Source: CAJQQK01 sp965224225
GTDB taxonomy: Bacteria; Pseudomonadota; Alphaproteobacteria; Rhizobiales; Hyphomicrobiaceae
Assembly: GCA_965224225.1 (NCBI GenBank)
Contig: CBDCZF010000020.1
Location: 124,001 to 188,000, forward strand
Length of the DNA: 64,000 bases
Direction of reading: 5' to 3'
The position numbers and the translations under genes are program-made. Numbering within the stretch: position 1 is the first letter of the stretch; the number at the start of each line of letters is the position of its first letter. Positions 26,543-35,096 of the stretch are shown here, in pieces. The notes beneath the pieces are model-generated. The model worked only from the letters and a program-made list of their open reading frames with translations. It was not told where the DNA came from and ran no database searches.

Positions 26543-26647
26543 GCCAAATTGGCGTTTCCGACGCGCCAGAGTGGCGCGTGTAGATGCGCCAAATTGGCGT
26601 ATCTGGAGTAGCCAGGGTCGTGGCGTGTCTGAATGTGCCAAATTGGC
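26543..26647. repeat. Array of five GCCAAATTGGC-type palindromes
   Basis: Perfect copies of the 11-bp palindrome GCCAAATTGGC lie at 26543, 26588 and 26637. Imperfect copies GCCAGAGTGGC and GCCA-N6-TGGC lie at 26565 and 26611. Start-to-start distances are 22, 23, 23 and 26 bp, about two helical turns. The array is between the alpA-like gene and the 3' end of a Rep-like winged-helix gene. This regular phasing is what is expected of an iteron-type replication origin or a cooperative operator. Confidence 0.7.
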
Positions 26648-26666
26648 GTGTCAGGTTCGGCCGCAT

Positions 26667-27017
26667 TTAATGCTTAGGCTTTACGCGGGCAAATAGCTTG
26701 TAGGTGTTGGTTTTTCCGAGGCCGTTGCGCTTGATCGCAATGAATTCGTGCTTCTCAAGTTCGTCAATGTACCGGCTCACGCTGCGAAGACCTGCGCCCA
26801 TATCGGTGGCGAGAGTATCTTGCCCTGGAAAGCAGTAGTCATTGTGCCAGGCATAGGAAAGCAGCATGGCATAGGTGAGCTTCGCTCCAACGCTGAGGTC
26901 GGGAGATTTCAGGATGAAATTGGGCACCTGAGTGAATCCTCCCGCAGCTACAGGGTCGAACCCTTCCAGGATAATGTTGCGATACCGCTCGGGTACGGCG
27001 TCTCCGAACTGCTTCAT
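26667..27017 (-). CDS. Rep-like helix-turn-helix protein
   Basis: 116-residue winged-helix protein resembling the N-terminal DNA-binding domain of plasmid replication initiators: GGFTQVPNFILKSPDLSVGAKL, then AMLLSYAWHNDYCFPGQDTLATDMG and RSVSRYIDELEKHEFI. It has no second domain, so it may be a stand-alone initiator or a regulator. The five-palindrome array lies directly beyond its 3' end, which supports DNA binding there. The roughly 300 bp upstream (27018-27317) show no other gene. Confidence 0.7.
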   Translation of the reverse strand: MKQFGDAVPERYRNIILEGFDPVAAGGFTQVPNFILKSPDLSVGAKLTYAMLLSYAWHNDYCFPGQDTLATDMGAGLRSVSRYIDELEKHEFIAIKRNGLGKTNTYKLFARVKPKH

Positions 27018-27317
27018 TGGTCATAGTATAGCACTTCTGTAAAAGCCATGGATCGGCCACACAGGGGACAAGGAGTGAGTAACTTTCGGGGGCGAACCTG
27101 CCGGTTTCAAAGTGCTGTGGTGATTTTGGCCGAATGATCAAATCGGCTGGGTGTCCGCAAAGGGAGGGCATGCTGACCTGAATCAATGCCAAACAGGCCC
27201 GGCCAGTGCCGGCGCGCCACATTGAAGGGGAGTAGGGTTACACGCTCACTTTGATCAAACAACGGACATTGGTTCTGTTCGGCTCGATAGAGCCATCCAC
27301 TGTCTGAGTGAGGAGCA

Positions 27318-28121
27318 TTAATTCTTAGTAAGCGTCATAAGGATATCTGAATACCAAGCGCAGTTCAGACCCAGTGCTTCGTCGAGCTTAAGGTCGCGGG
27401 TACCCACGTCGAATCGGGCGGAATGAACGCCAAGCAGCATCCATGGCAATTTGCCGAATTTCGGTTCGGCACTGCCGACGCGCATGACGACCGGCGCACC
27501 GCTGGTACCGCGGTGGGTTCGTGCATCCGTCAGAAAGTAACCCTCCCCCTGAAACCGCATGCCGTACGAGGAGGCGACGACTGCATGGCGGACCACGGGC
27601 ATGTGATGCAGGGTATCGTGAAACCCGAGCGGAAACCCGACCACAAGCAAAGATGATCCAATTTCAATCCGATCGTGATCGCCGGTCAGGTGGGCCGGTG
27701 TGAAGGCATGATAGACAGCGGCTTCGGGGAAAGCTGCACGATCAATCTCGATTGCCGCGACATCAATCTCGCCAGCAACATCCTTGCCCTGCCTCCAGAC
27801 ACTATTGCCACTCTTGTAGAGCGGTATTGAGTAGCCAGTCGATTCAGCCAAATTGTTCGTGTCAGTATGCAGTTCGATCTCAATCCGGTTCGGGAAATGA
27901 TTGCTTGGTGCGTCGATGACAACGTGCCGGCTTGTAACAATAAATAGACGCTCGTCTCTTTGAAAAAAGAAACCACTCGCGTTGGTGAGAGACTGATCAT
28001 TCTCGAATGTGCTGACGCGGGCAGCCGCCAGAAGCAGAGGTTCATCTATTGGAAGATGTGCTGGTCTCTTGGCCAATTGTGATGATCTGCTGAGGAATCT
28101 GCTCGCCCATTTCGCTGACAT
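27318..28121 (-). CDS. Trypsin-like serine protease domain protein
   Basis: 267 residues with a chymotrypsin/trypsin-like fold. The triad is readable as His66 (VTSRHVVID), Asp120 (GEIDVAAIEI) and Ser207 (HRGTSGAPVV). No signal peptide or membrane segment is obvious, so it is probably cytoplasmic; such proteases are often cargo on mobile elements and some act in phage defence, but no partner gene is adjacent. The ATG at 28121 has AGGAGACAGCGT upstream. The protein ends shortly after the domain. Confidence 0.82.
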   Translation of the reverse strand: MSAKWASRFLSRSSQLAKRPAHLPIDEPLLLAAARVSTFENDQSLTNASGFFFQRDERLFIVTSRHVVIDAPSNHFPNRIEIELHTDTNNLAESTGYSIPLYKSGNSVWRQGKDVAGEIDVAAIEIDRAAFPEAAVYHAFTPAHLTGDHDRIEIGSSLLVVGFPLGFHDTLHHMPVVRHAVVASSYGMRFQGEGYFLTDARTHRGTSGAPVVMRVGSAEPKFGKLPWMLLGVHSARFDVGTRDLKLDEALGLNCAWYSDILMTLTKN

Positions 28122-28544
28122 ACGCTGTCTCCTGTTTCTGTAACTAGACGCGCCCGATGTTGATCTGTTTCCGGCAAGGTGGCCTTATTTGCCTGGAACA
28201 ACCGATCGAGCGCGTCGTAGATGCCGCCACCACGGTGCGGATATTGATGTCCGCAGATGTGATCTTGTCTTTTTCGTGCTGAAGAGATGCCGGTAATCGA
28301 CTAGCAATCTGAGAAGGTTGGTCTGTCACTTGAATTTTGCGAAAGCGGGCCCATATCAACACTATCCCCGCGTCATGGTTTGATACCAAGCTGCTTTGAC
28401 ACTTTCCTCTTAGGGAAACGTTACAGCACTCCGACGCTGGGGTGTTGGAGCGTGTAGGCCGATCTCTGTGTTCCGTTGGTCAGGATAGCCGAGCACCTCA
28501 TATCAAGCTTGATGCCAGACATTGTCGACTTCGCATTCCGGTTC
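28122..28544. other. Intergenic region without a convincing gene
   Basis: An 81-codon minus-strand frame at 28144-28389 has no family similarity and poor start context, so I do not call it. No RNA gene is recognised. Confidence 0.4.
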
Positions 28545-29090
28545 TTACTGAAACGCCGGGCCATGCGACCAAAGCGTCAATGAATAGCGGCTTCCGAACG
28601 TGACGGGTCGTACGCGATGGAGCATGAAGCTTGGCAAAACCAGCGCAGACCCGATGCATCTTGATGCGGCGCGAACATGTCCATCCGCATTGGTTTCCAA
28701 TTGTCCTCCTTGATAACTTCCCGCCTCGGAAAGCTGCACAACCATTGTGAGCTTGCGTCGGTTGGCCAGCGAACTCGCACCGATATCAGAATGCCAGTCG
28801 AAGAACGCGCCGGACGCGGCATCGTACCATGAAACCTGCATTCGCTCGGCAAATTCATCGAGTTTAAAGTCGAAGTGTTCACGATTCGACTTAGCAAATG
28901 CTTCAAGTAGGCGGTTGAATATCCACTCAGCCGTCCCTTCCTCGTCCAACCAACTGGTCTGTGCGAGTCTCACTGCCTGAGACTGCATTGATCCGATCAG
29001 AACGGCATCACGAAAAATGCCAGAATGCGCAATGGCGACTATTCGTTCGCACTCGACGGACGAGAAGAGGCCGGTGAGTTGAATGGGCAT
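28545..29090 (-). CDS. 2OG-Fe(II) oxygenase (PKHD-type hydroxylase-like)
   Basis: 181-residue prolyl-4-hydroxylase-like dioxygenase. The iron ligands are His100 and Asp102 in FFDWHSDIG, and the distal motif is FMLHRVRPVTFGSRYSLTLW with the His and the 2-oxoglutarate-binding Arg. Family members such as PiuC lie near iron uptake genes, but here the neighbours are a protease and a cold-shock gene. The ATG at 29090 is preferred over the TTG at 29096. Confidence 0.85.
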   Translation of the reverse strand: MPIQLTGLFSSVECERIVAIAHSGIFRDAVLIGSMQSQAVRLAQTSWLDEEGTAEWIFNRLLEAFAKSNREHFDFKLDEFAERMQVSWYDAASGAFFDWHSDIGASSLANRRKLTMVVQLSEAGSYQGGQLETNADGHVRAASRCIGSALVLPSFMLHRVRPVTFGSRYSLTLWSHGPAFQ

Positions 29091-29305
29091 AAGCAATGAG
29101 CTGCCTCCGAATTTTCATGTCTTTTAGGACACACTTGTACTTGCTCATGCAAAGCGCCATGTAACAAGTTCGACTTTGTGTCAGTTGATCGGCTGTTAGT
29201 TCCGGCGATGCCGGAAGCGCGATCTGAAACCTACAAAATCGAAAACTCTGGCTATCGATCGCATGTGTTTGCGACCGAGGCCGTCAATCATGCATAGGAC
29301 GATCC

Positions 29306-29515
29306 ATGAATAAGGGTACTGTTAAATTCTACAATGGCCAAAAAGGGTTTGGCTTCATCGCGCCAGCCGACGGTGGTGCTGATGTCTTCATCCACGCAAC
29401 CGCACTGGAGCGGGCCGGTATACACAGTCTGTCTGAAGGCCAAACGGTCTCATTTGATACCGAAAAGGATTCGCGCTCCGGCAAGACCGCCGTTGCCAAC
29501 GTACAAATCGAGTAG
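29306..29515 (+). CDS. cspA: Cold-shock domain protein
   Basis: 69-residue CspA-type single-stranded nucleic acid-binding protein. RNP1 (KGFGFI, residues 13-18) and RNP2 (VFIHAT) are intact. The gene has about 200 bp of free sequence upstream, enough for the long structured leader usual in cold-shock genes, and a 12-bp hairpin right after it. It is unusual as cargo inside a tRNA-flanked element; it may be a paralogue of a chromosomal copy. Confidence 0.92.
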   Translation: MNKGTVKFYNGQKGFGFIAPADGGADVFIHATALERAGIHSLSEGQTVSFDTEKDSRSGKTAVANVQIE

Positions 29516-29523
29516 CCAACCTC

Positions 29524-29553
29524 GTAACCAGGCGCTGGCTAGCGCCTGGTTAC
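29524..29553 (+). terminator. Perfect 12-bp hairpin after cold-shock gene
   Basis: GTAACCAGGCGC at 29524-29535 is fully complementary to GCGCCTGGTTAC at 29542-29553, with the loop TGGCTA. It starts 8 bp after the cspA stop. There is no U-tract, so it may protect the mRNA 3' end as well as terminate. Confidence 0.7.
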
Positions 29554-29579
29554 ATCACGTGAGAGGCAAATGAGGAATA

Positions 29580-29735
29580 ATGGACGGCTTGAAACAAATG
29601 CAGGCTCTCCTCAACGAGGTCTCAGAACTTCTGAAGGAACCGACGAAAGCAAGTCGCAGCGCCGCCATCAAGAAACTTAATGACGTAGCGACGATCAGTT
29701 CGACCATGTCGCTCACACTTCGCGTGTCGCGCTGA
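29580..29735 (+). CDS. Small hypothetical protein, 51 residues
   Basis: A short frame beginning MDGLKQMQALLNEVSELL, with TGAGGAATA directly ahead of the ATG. The N-terminal 35 residues are predicted to form an amphipathic, coiled-coil-like helix; the end is Ser/Thr-rich. It lies between cspA and the FYDLN-acid gene, in the same direction. I do not recognise a family. Good start signals and biased composition favour a real gene. Confidence 0.5.
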   Translation: MDGLKQMQALLNEVSELLKEPTKASRSAAIKKLNDVATISSTMSLTLRVSR

Positions 29736-29803
29736 CGCCTGGCGGACATTGATTGCGAACGGTGAAGCGGATGCCGAGATAACAATCTGTTAGGAGTACC
29801 AAA

Positions 29804-30148
29804 TTGGCCAGCAAGGCAGCGCGCGGAAAAAAGCTGAAATGTCAGAACGACGACTGTGCTCTGCCATTCTATGATCTGAACGTTGAGCAGCCAGACTGCC
29901 CAACTTGTGGGTCCGCGTACGATCATAATGCGGAGCAAGAGGCTGACACATCTGGCTCAACCTTGCGGCGCGGCCGGCAGGCCCCAGTGCATAAGATCGT
30001 AGCTCCTGAAGAACTCTTCGAAAGAGCGGCTGACGCGGATGACGCTTTGGAAACAGACAAAGCCGAGGGCGCCCCCTCAATTTTGGACTTCGATGACGAT
30101 TCCGACGAGCATCGCCCAGGCAAAGAGGCTACGCCTCACGAACCGTAA
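29804..30148 (+). CDS. FYDLN-acid domain protein (TIGR02300-type)
   Basis: 114-residue protein starting at a TTG with AGGAG upstream. It has a zinc-ribbon-like N-terminus, two cysteine pairs around the motif FYDLN (residues 22-26), and an acidic low-complexity C-terminus. The family is restricted to Alphaproteobacteria and its function is unknown. It is usually a conserved chromosomal gene, so a copy in a mobile element is noteworthy. Confidence 0.85.
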   Translation: MASKAARGKKLKCQNDDCALPFYDLNVEQPDCPTCGSAYDHNAEQEADTSGSTLRRGRQAPVHKIVAPEELFERAADADDALETDKAEGAPSILDFDDDSDEHRPGKEATPHEP

Positions 30149-30157
30149 TCGGCCACA

Positions 30158-30508
30158 CTACTTGCTTGCAAGAATCAATTTAGCGCAGCTGTTGGCCAAA
30201 CCACTGCGCACTTTCTTAACGCCTGGTATTCTTGTCCATCCAGCTGAGTTCACAAATTCCGCTTGTTTCCAATCTTCGGTTTTCTCTAATAGAGCTCGCT
30301 GCTGTTGTGCGTTCGTGCTTCGCTTATAGTTGTTGAAACATATCGGTGCGAGCGCTGCAGTGACAGCCAGGTTGGACTGAACGCGCGCGACGCTTTCTGA
30401 TTTGCTGCTGGTCACCCAGCCACCGAGCGTGAAGCCAAGTAGCATGGTAAGCAGCGCACCGGCCACCGCCCCGGCTAACGCCGGTTTTAGATATGATCGA
30501 GTGCTCAT
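30158..30508 (-). CDS. Hypothetical membrane-anchored protein
   Basis: 116 residues. One N-terminal hydrophobic segment (residues 9-32, Ala/Gly/Leu-rich) is followed by a soluble domain with two Cys (APICFNNYKR and LANSCAKLI) that would lie in the periplasm and could form a disulfide. AAGGAAACCCGA precedes the ATG. It is convergent with the FYDLN-acid gene. Similar short anchored proteins occur in alphaproteobacteria without assigned function. Confidence 0.65.
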   Translation of the reverse strand: MSTRSYLKPALAGAVAGALLTMLLGFTLGGWVTSSKSESVARVQSNLAVTAALAPICFNNYKRSTNAQQQRALLEKTEDWKQAEFVNSAGWTRIPGVKKVRSGLANSCAKLILASK

Positions 30509-30718
30509 TCGGGTTTCCTTTGTTTTCTTCGTTATTCATTGTCTGTGCCACGCAACGGAAGTGGATCGCGTGCAATGCATACGGGCAGGATCAAGTCATC
30601 GACACGACAGAGAAAATGCCGCCAACAGATACAACCCACCACGTGACCAACAGGAAAGCGGCCAATCCGCTCGTTCGAATACGGCGCGCACGTTGATCTT
30701 CAGTTTCTTGAACGTGTG

Positions 30719-30985
30719 TCACCTGAATCCTCCGCACTGTACGCTCGGCTTGCCAGACGCAGCGTGAACATTTCCGGCATCAGCGAGGCGCTTTCGCCAA
30801 ACACTGATTGTTGTTCGGTAGTTGGGCAGGCGTTCCAAAGTCCGGAACGCGTTAGCCCTGGTCGCGCGGCATGACTGCTCGGATTTGCCAGAAAAGGCGA
30901 CCTTTAGGGGCGACAGTTCGCTCTCAATGCGGTTGTTAGCGCGACGTTTCGCCAAGCATTCGACCGCGATCAAGGATGCATGCAA
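30719..30985 (-). mobile_element. Possible IS6-like transposase remnant
   Basis: The minus-strand frame contains RRANNRIESELSPLK, resembling the NNRIESDHxxLK segment of IS6-type transposases, followed by a helical stretch of similar spacing. There is no intact DDE domain and no inverted repeats were found. It is a decayed fragment if real. Confidence 0.35.
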
Positions 30986-31150
30986 TCCAAATCGACATGC
31001 ATCGACGGAAAAGACGGTGCGCTATATTGAGAAATATAGCAAGCTCTTTAGTCACGCTCGTGTGAAAATTTTTAGCGCCACCTAAGACATCATTGCCCAT
31101 CATCAAGATGAAAATGACAAAAAATAACTCCCTTTAGTAATCCAATCGTG

Positions 31151-31444
31151 CTATGGTGTTTTTTCAATGGATCGAACAACCCATTCTTTGACGATCAATG
31201 TGATGCGCACGCTGGGCTTGGCAAGGCCATGAAAGGTATTAGCATTCCAGGTCGCCGGGTTGACGCCGGTGCCTCTGAGCGCGGCACGAAAGACGCGTGC
31301 GCCTGAACTCTTTTGCATGCCTGTTGATAGATCTGCTCTCCGCCGGAGTGCAGAACGATTCGACTCGTTGATGGCCAACGAAGCGCACGTCTCGACGAAC
31401 TTCCTCGTGTCATCCGCTGCGCTCGAAGCAGCGGCGGTTTTCAT
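31151..31444 (-). CDS. Hypothetical protein, uncertain
   Basis: 97 codons from an ATG at 31444. No family recognised, ribosome binding site weak, composition Ala/Ser/Arg-rich. Included only because the frame fills a large gap; it could be a remnant or not a gene. Confidence 0.25.
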   Translation of the reverse strand: MKTAAASSAADDTRKFVETCASLAINESNRSALRRRADLSTGMQKSSGARVFRAALRGTGVNPATWNANTFHGLAKPSVRITLIVKEWVVRSIEKTP

Positions 31445-31480
31445 CAAATTTGGGAATGTCAGCCCAACTTAGGAAATATA

Positions 31481-32254
31481 ATGAGAAGCTTACTTCGACA
31501 TTGTCAATCGGGAACTACTGCGTTCGCAGTAGGGCTCGTCATAAGTAGTCCTGCCTCCGTCATTGCCAAAGAGGCTACAGTTGCCATGCCAAAACATGCG
31601 CAGGCAAAGAGCTACGGAGACGGCTGGGAGTGCGTCCGTGGCTTTCAAGAGTCAAAGGGCCAGTGCATAAAAATCAAAATCCCTCCAAATGCTTATCGAG
31701 TGAGAAGTTCCTACGGTCGTTTTTGGGAATGCAAACGGGGATACCGGCTGAAAAACGAGGCCTGTGTTGCCATCAAAGTTCCAGTTCACGCTTATCTTGA
31801 TTCCGATGGCGACCGATGGAAATGCGATCGCGGCTATGTCATCGCCAATGACGGCTGCGTTGCTCTAAAGGTGCCAGCGAATGCTTATCTAGCGGCCGAC
31901 AGTTACGGGAGGGGCTGGGAATGCAATCGCGGCTTTAAGAAGAAGGGCGACTTTTGCGCTGCCGTCAAAGTACCGACTAACGGTTATCTCACTACCGACG
32001 GTCACCAATGGAAATGCGATCGCGGTTACGCTGCAAAGAATGACAGTTGCGTTGCGATACCCGTACCGAAGAACGGTTATCTAGCGGACATCGAGTATGG
32101 ACGAGGCTGGAAGTGCAATCGCGGATTTGCCGCAACTAAAAATGCTTGCGTCGCTGTTGTTCTGCCAGCAAATGCTCACCTCGATTATTCCGGTTCACGC
32201 TGGGAATGTGATCGCTCGTTCGAGAAGAAGCAGGGAAAATGCGTCGAGCCTTGA
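31481..32254 (+). CDS. Secreted cysteine-rich repeat protein
   Basis: 257 residues with a signal-peptide-like start (about 30 residues, ending near SPASVIA-KE) and seven repeats of 30-33 residues. The unit reads approximately P-x-N-A-Y-L-x3-G-x-x-W-x-C-x-R-G-[FY]-x6-C-V-A-[IV]-x-V. Each unit has two Cys, 14 in total, plus invariant Trp and Gly. Odd and even units differ slightly, giving a 64-residue super-repeat. The pattern suggests small disulfide-closed beta modules, exported to the periplasm or outside. AGGAAATATA precedes the ATG. I do not know a function; binding or structural roles are possible. Confidence 0.8.
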   Translation: MRSLLRHCQSGTTAFAVGLVISSPASVIAKEATVAMPKHAQAKSYGDGWECVRGFQESKGQCIKIKIPPNAYRVRSSYGRFWECKRGYRLKNEACVAIKVPVHAYLDSDGDRWKCDRGYVIANDGCVALKVPANAYLAADSYGRGWECNRGFKKKGDFCAAVKVPTNGYLTTDGHQWKCDRGYAAKNDSCVAIPVPKNGYLADIEYGRGWKCNRGFAATKNACVAVVLPANAHLDYSGSRWECDRSFEKKQGKCVEP

Positions 32255-32324
32255 TTGCCGCGCCACGGAAGATGTTGCGCTGAGATCGGCTGATGCATTC
32301 ACAAGAATAGAAAAGACCTGATGT

Positions 32325-33815
32325 ATGACACATGACCCAGTAGATCTTGATGCTCGTCGAGCGAGGACGGCTCAGGAGATCGATGCGAACCGGCGCCAAT
32401 GTTTGCAGGATTTTCAACACGAACTGGCGACACTTCTGCGATGCCAGAAACAATTTACCGACCGACTATCAGCGACAATTGATGAGCTCCTGCCTGACGG
32501 CGCGCAAGCAACAAATGGGACGTTACAAAGGTCTTCGCCGATGCGACATGCGATCTATGTGCAACCGATGGGAGCCTCGGCATCGCCTGCACCTGTGCAT
32601 TCGGATGCTCAATCGTTGGTCTTCAGGCAAAGCAGCGTCGCGACTCTGCCGCTCGGCAGTAATGTGCGAACCCTGCCGCCACCCACATCACTTGCAGCCC
32701 CAAAGCCCCGGCAGCCTAGCGCTGAGGCAGCGTCGCCAACCGCAATCGTGTATTGCGAATCGAACTTCGGACGCCTGGATGGCAAGACCGCCAACGGTTT
32801 AGTTAGACACTCAGAAAAGTATGAAATCCTGGCAATCATCGATAGCGAGAAGGCAGGCCTTGATGCTGGCTTCGTGCTTGACGGTAAGACGAATGGTATC
32901 CCGATTTGTCTCGATCTGGCTGACGCTATTTGCAAAGTGGAAAACATGCCCGATGTTTTTATCTACGGCATGGCGCCATCGACCGGTATGCTATCCGAGA
33001 ACGAACGCACTGTGGTGCTTGATGCCATTGGCATTGGCATCAATATCGTCAGCGGCCTGCATGAATTCTTGAGCGATGATCCGGAATTCGCCGAAGCCAG
33101 TAGGGCGAATGGTGTGCGGATCAATGATGTCAGGAAGCCACCAGCAAAAACTGATTTACGTCCATTCAGCGGGCGCATCCGCGCAGTCACCTGTCCCCGC
33201 ATCGCCGTACTTGGTACCGACTGTGCGATCGGGAAGCGTACCACAGCATCGATTCTGACGAACTTGCTTGTCGAACGAGGCGTCAATGCGGTCATGGTTG
33301 GCACCGGACAGACCGGCTTGTTGCAAGGTGCGCGATATGGCGTTGCACTCGATGCCATTCCATCGCAATTCTGTGCAGGTGAATTAGAGGCGGTGATTGT
33401 TGAGGCGTTTGAACGCCAAGACCCCGACGTCATCATAATCGAGGGTCAGGGCGCGCTTAGTCATCCTGCATTTTCAACTTCGGCTTTCATCCTGCGCGGC
33501 AGCCAACCAGACGGCGTTATTCTGCAGCATGCACCCGGTAGAGCGCATCGCTGTGACTTCGAAGATATGCCTATGCCAAGTGCCCAAAGCGAAATAAATC
33601 TGATCCAAGCCTTTTCTGAAACCAAAGTGATCGGTGTCACGATCAATCATGAGAACATGACCGACGTCGAAGTCGACGCGGCAATCTCGGCTCATGAGGG
33701 GGCACTCGATGTACCTGCCACGGACGCGCTATCCCGATCACCAGAACGACTGATTGAAATGGTGGTCGCCGCATATCCTAAACTTAGGGAGAAGTTAAAC
33801 GTTGTGCCGCAATGA
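32325..33815 (+). CDS. DUF1611 (DgcN-like) P-loop protein with N-terminal extension
   Basis: 496 residues. From about residue 140 to the end it matches DUF1611: a Rossmann-like N-domain, then a C-terminal P-loop domain with GTDCAIGKRTT at residues 297-307 and DVIIIEGQGALSHPAF. Some members (DgcN) are D-glutamate N-acetyltransferases in D-amino-acid catabolism. The first 135 residues are an extra region: a helical segment with KQFTDRL followed by a low-complexity Pro/Ser/Ala linker, not part of the family. The next gene, a PLP racemase, overlaps by 4 bp (ATGA), so both act together on an amino acid. Confidence 0.82.
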   Translation: MTHDPVDLDARRARTAQEIDANRRQCLQDFQHELATLLRCQKQFTDRLSATIDELLPDGAQATNGTLQRSSPMRHAIYVQPMGASASPAPVHSDAQSLVFRQSSVATLPLGSNVRTLPPPTSLAAPKPRQPSAEAASPTAIVYCESNFGRLDGKTANGLVRHSEKYEILAIIDSEKAGLDAGFVLDGKTNGIPICLDLADAICKVENMPDVFIYGMAPSTGMLSENERTVVLDAIGIGINIVSGLHEFLSDDPEFAEASRANGVRINDVRKPPAKTDLRPFSGRIRAVTCPRIAVLGTDCAIGKRTTASILTNLLVERGVNAVMVGTGQTGLLQGARYGVALDAIPSQFCAGELEAVIVEAFERQDPDVIIIEGQGALSHPAFSTSAFILRGSQPDGVILQHAPGRAHRCDFEDMPMPSAQSEINLIQAFSETKVIGVTINHENMTDVEVDAAISAHEGALDVPATDALSRSPERLIEMVVAAYPKLREKLNVVPQ

Positions 33816-34933
33816 CCGCTCCACGGTTGGAGATAAACCTGGATAAGATTAGGCACAACGCCCGTACGCTCGTTCAGCGTCTAGCCCGAAAGGGCATAGC
33901 CGTGACAGGTATTACGAAGGCTTTTCTTGGATGCCCGGTGATTGCACGCGCCATGCTTAGCGCCGGCATCGAGACGCTCGGTGATTCACGAATTGAAAAT
34001 ATTGAAGCTATGCGGCGAGCTGGCATCGTAGCTAAAATGGTACTCATTCGATCTCCCATGCTTAGTCAGGTGAATCGTGTCGTTGCAGCAGCCAATGTCA
34101 GTTTGAACACTGAGCTTGACATCATCGGTGCGCTTTCGGTGGCTGCAAAGCGTGCCGATCGCCGTCACGGCGTGGTATTGATGGTTGAGCTTGGCGATCT
34201 TCGCGAAGGTATCATGCCGCGCGATCTCGAAAGATCGGTGGCAATTGTGCGGAGCTTCCCGAATATCGTGCTCAAAGGGATTGGCACCAATCTCGGTTGT
34301 CGTAGCGGGGTTGTGCCAGCTGTCAGAAACATGACGGAACTCTCCGCGCTTGCCACGGCAATTGAATCCAATTTGTCTGTATCCCTAGGCGTCGTGTCAG
34401 GTGGAAATTCGAGCAACCTCAGCTGGGCACTCAATATTGAAAATGCCAACCGCATAAATGATCTGCGTTTGGGCGAAGCGATATTACTTGGCAGCGACCC
34501 ACTGAGTGGTAGAGCCCTGCGAGGGCTTTACACTGATGCGATTGTGCTCGTGGCCGAAGTGATAGAGTCGAAAACAAAACCATCGATGCCGTGGGGCGAA
34601 CTTGCACAAAGCCCATTTGCCAACGAACGAATATCAGCGAGCCGAGGAGATATCTCGCAAGGGATCCTGGCCGTTGGTCATCAGGACGTGGATCCAGCCG
34701 GTCTTCTTGCGCCGCCCGGAATAAGAATCGTATCCGCAAGCAGTGACCATCTCATGATTGATGCTGGCAGTACCGATTTGGGTGTTGGTTCGGAGATCAC
34801 GTTCAAGCTCAATTACAGTGCATTGCTTCGTTCCATGACGTCGCCGTTCGTTTCTAGAGTGATCAAGCGCATCGGCCAAGGGGTGCAGAACCATCCTGGG
34901 ATTGAAGGGCATGATGCGTTGGTTTTCAGCTGA
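33812..34933 (+). CDS. PLP-dependent amino acid racemase (alanine/ornithine racemase family)
   Basis: 373-residue fold-type III racemase. The PLP-binding Lys is K36 in VTGITKAFLGCP, in place of the usual VKANAYG of alanine racemase. Further family parts are VVLMVELGDLREGIMP, GTNLGCRSG and VVSGGNSSNLSWAL, which are closest to ornithine racemase-type proteins. It is translationally coupled to the DUF1611 protein, which in the DgcN case uses a racemase partner too, although that partner belongs to the enolase family. I infer interconversion of an L/D amino acid before or after N-acylation. Confidence 0.85.
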   Translation: MTAPRLEINLDKIRHNARTLVQRLARKGIAVTGITKAFLGCPVIARAMLSAGIETLGDSRIENIEAMRRAGIVAKMVLIRSPMLSQVNRVVAAANVSLNTELDIIGALSVAAKRADRRHGVVLMVELGDLREGIMPRDLERSVAIVRSFPNIVLKGIGTNLGCRSGVVPAVRNMTELSALATAIESNLSVSLGVVSGGNSSNLSWALNIENANRINDLRLGEAILLGSDPLSGRALRGLYTDAIVLVAEVIESKTKPSMPWGELAQSPFANERISASRGDISQGILAVGHQDVDPAGLLAPPGIRIVSASSDHLMIDAGSTDLGVGSEITFKLNYSALLRSMTSPFVSRVIKRIGQGVQNHPGIEGHDALVFS

Positions 34934-35096
34934 CGATCAAACCGTCTTCCCGTGAACAGCGCACACGAATCGGAAGGAAGTCGTCGATTCTGAGCTGTTG
35001 CGCTAGATGTCCGGTTTGTGGAGAGGGCGTGTGAAAACGTAGTCTGCCGAACGTACGTGATAGGGTCGTCCCATTGATTCTCTGCGGGGGCGGATC

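Larger units (their letters stand above)
30509..31480. other. Long region with only weak or decayed coding content
   Basis: About 970 bp hold no clear complete gene. A transposase-like remnant (30719-30985) and a weak 98-codon frame (31151-31444) are listed separately. The rest shows no recognisable element. Confidence 0.4.

Noticed and set aside
26543..26647. CRISPR-like array in element 1
   Set aside because: Units are 11-bp palindromes with about 11-bp gaps, too short for CRISPR repeats and spacers, and no cas gene is nearby.
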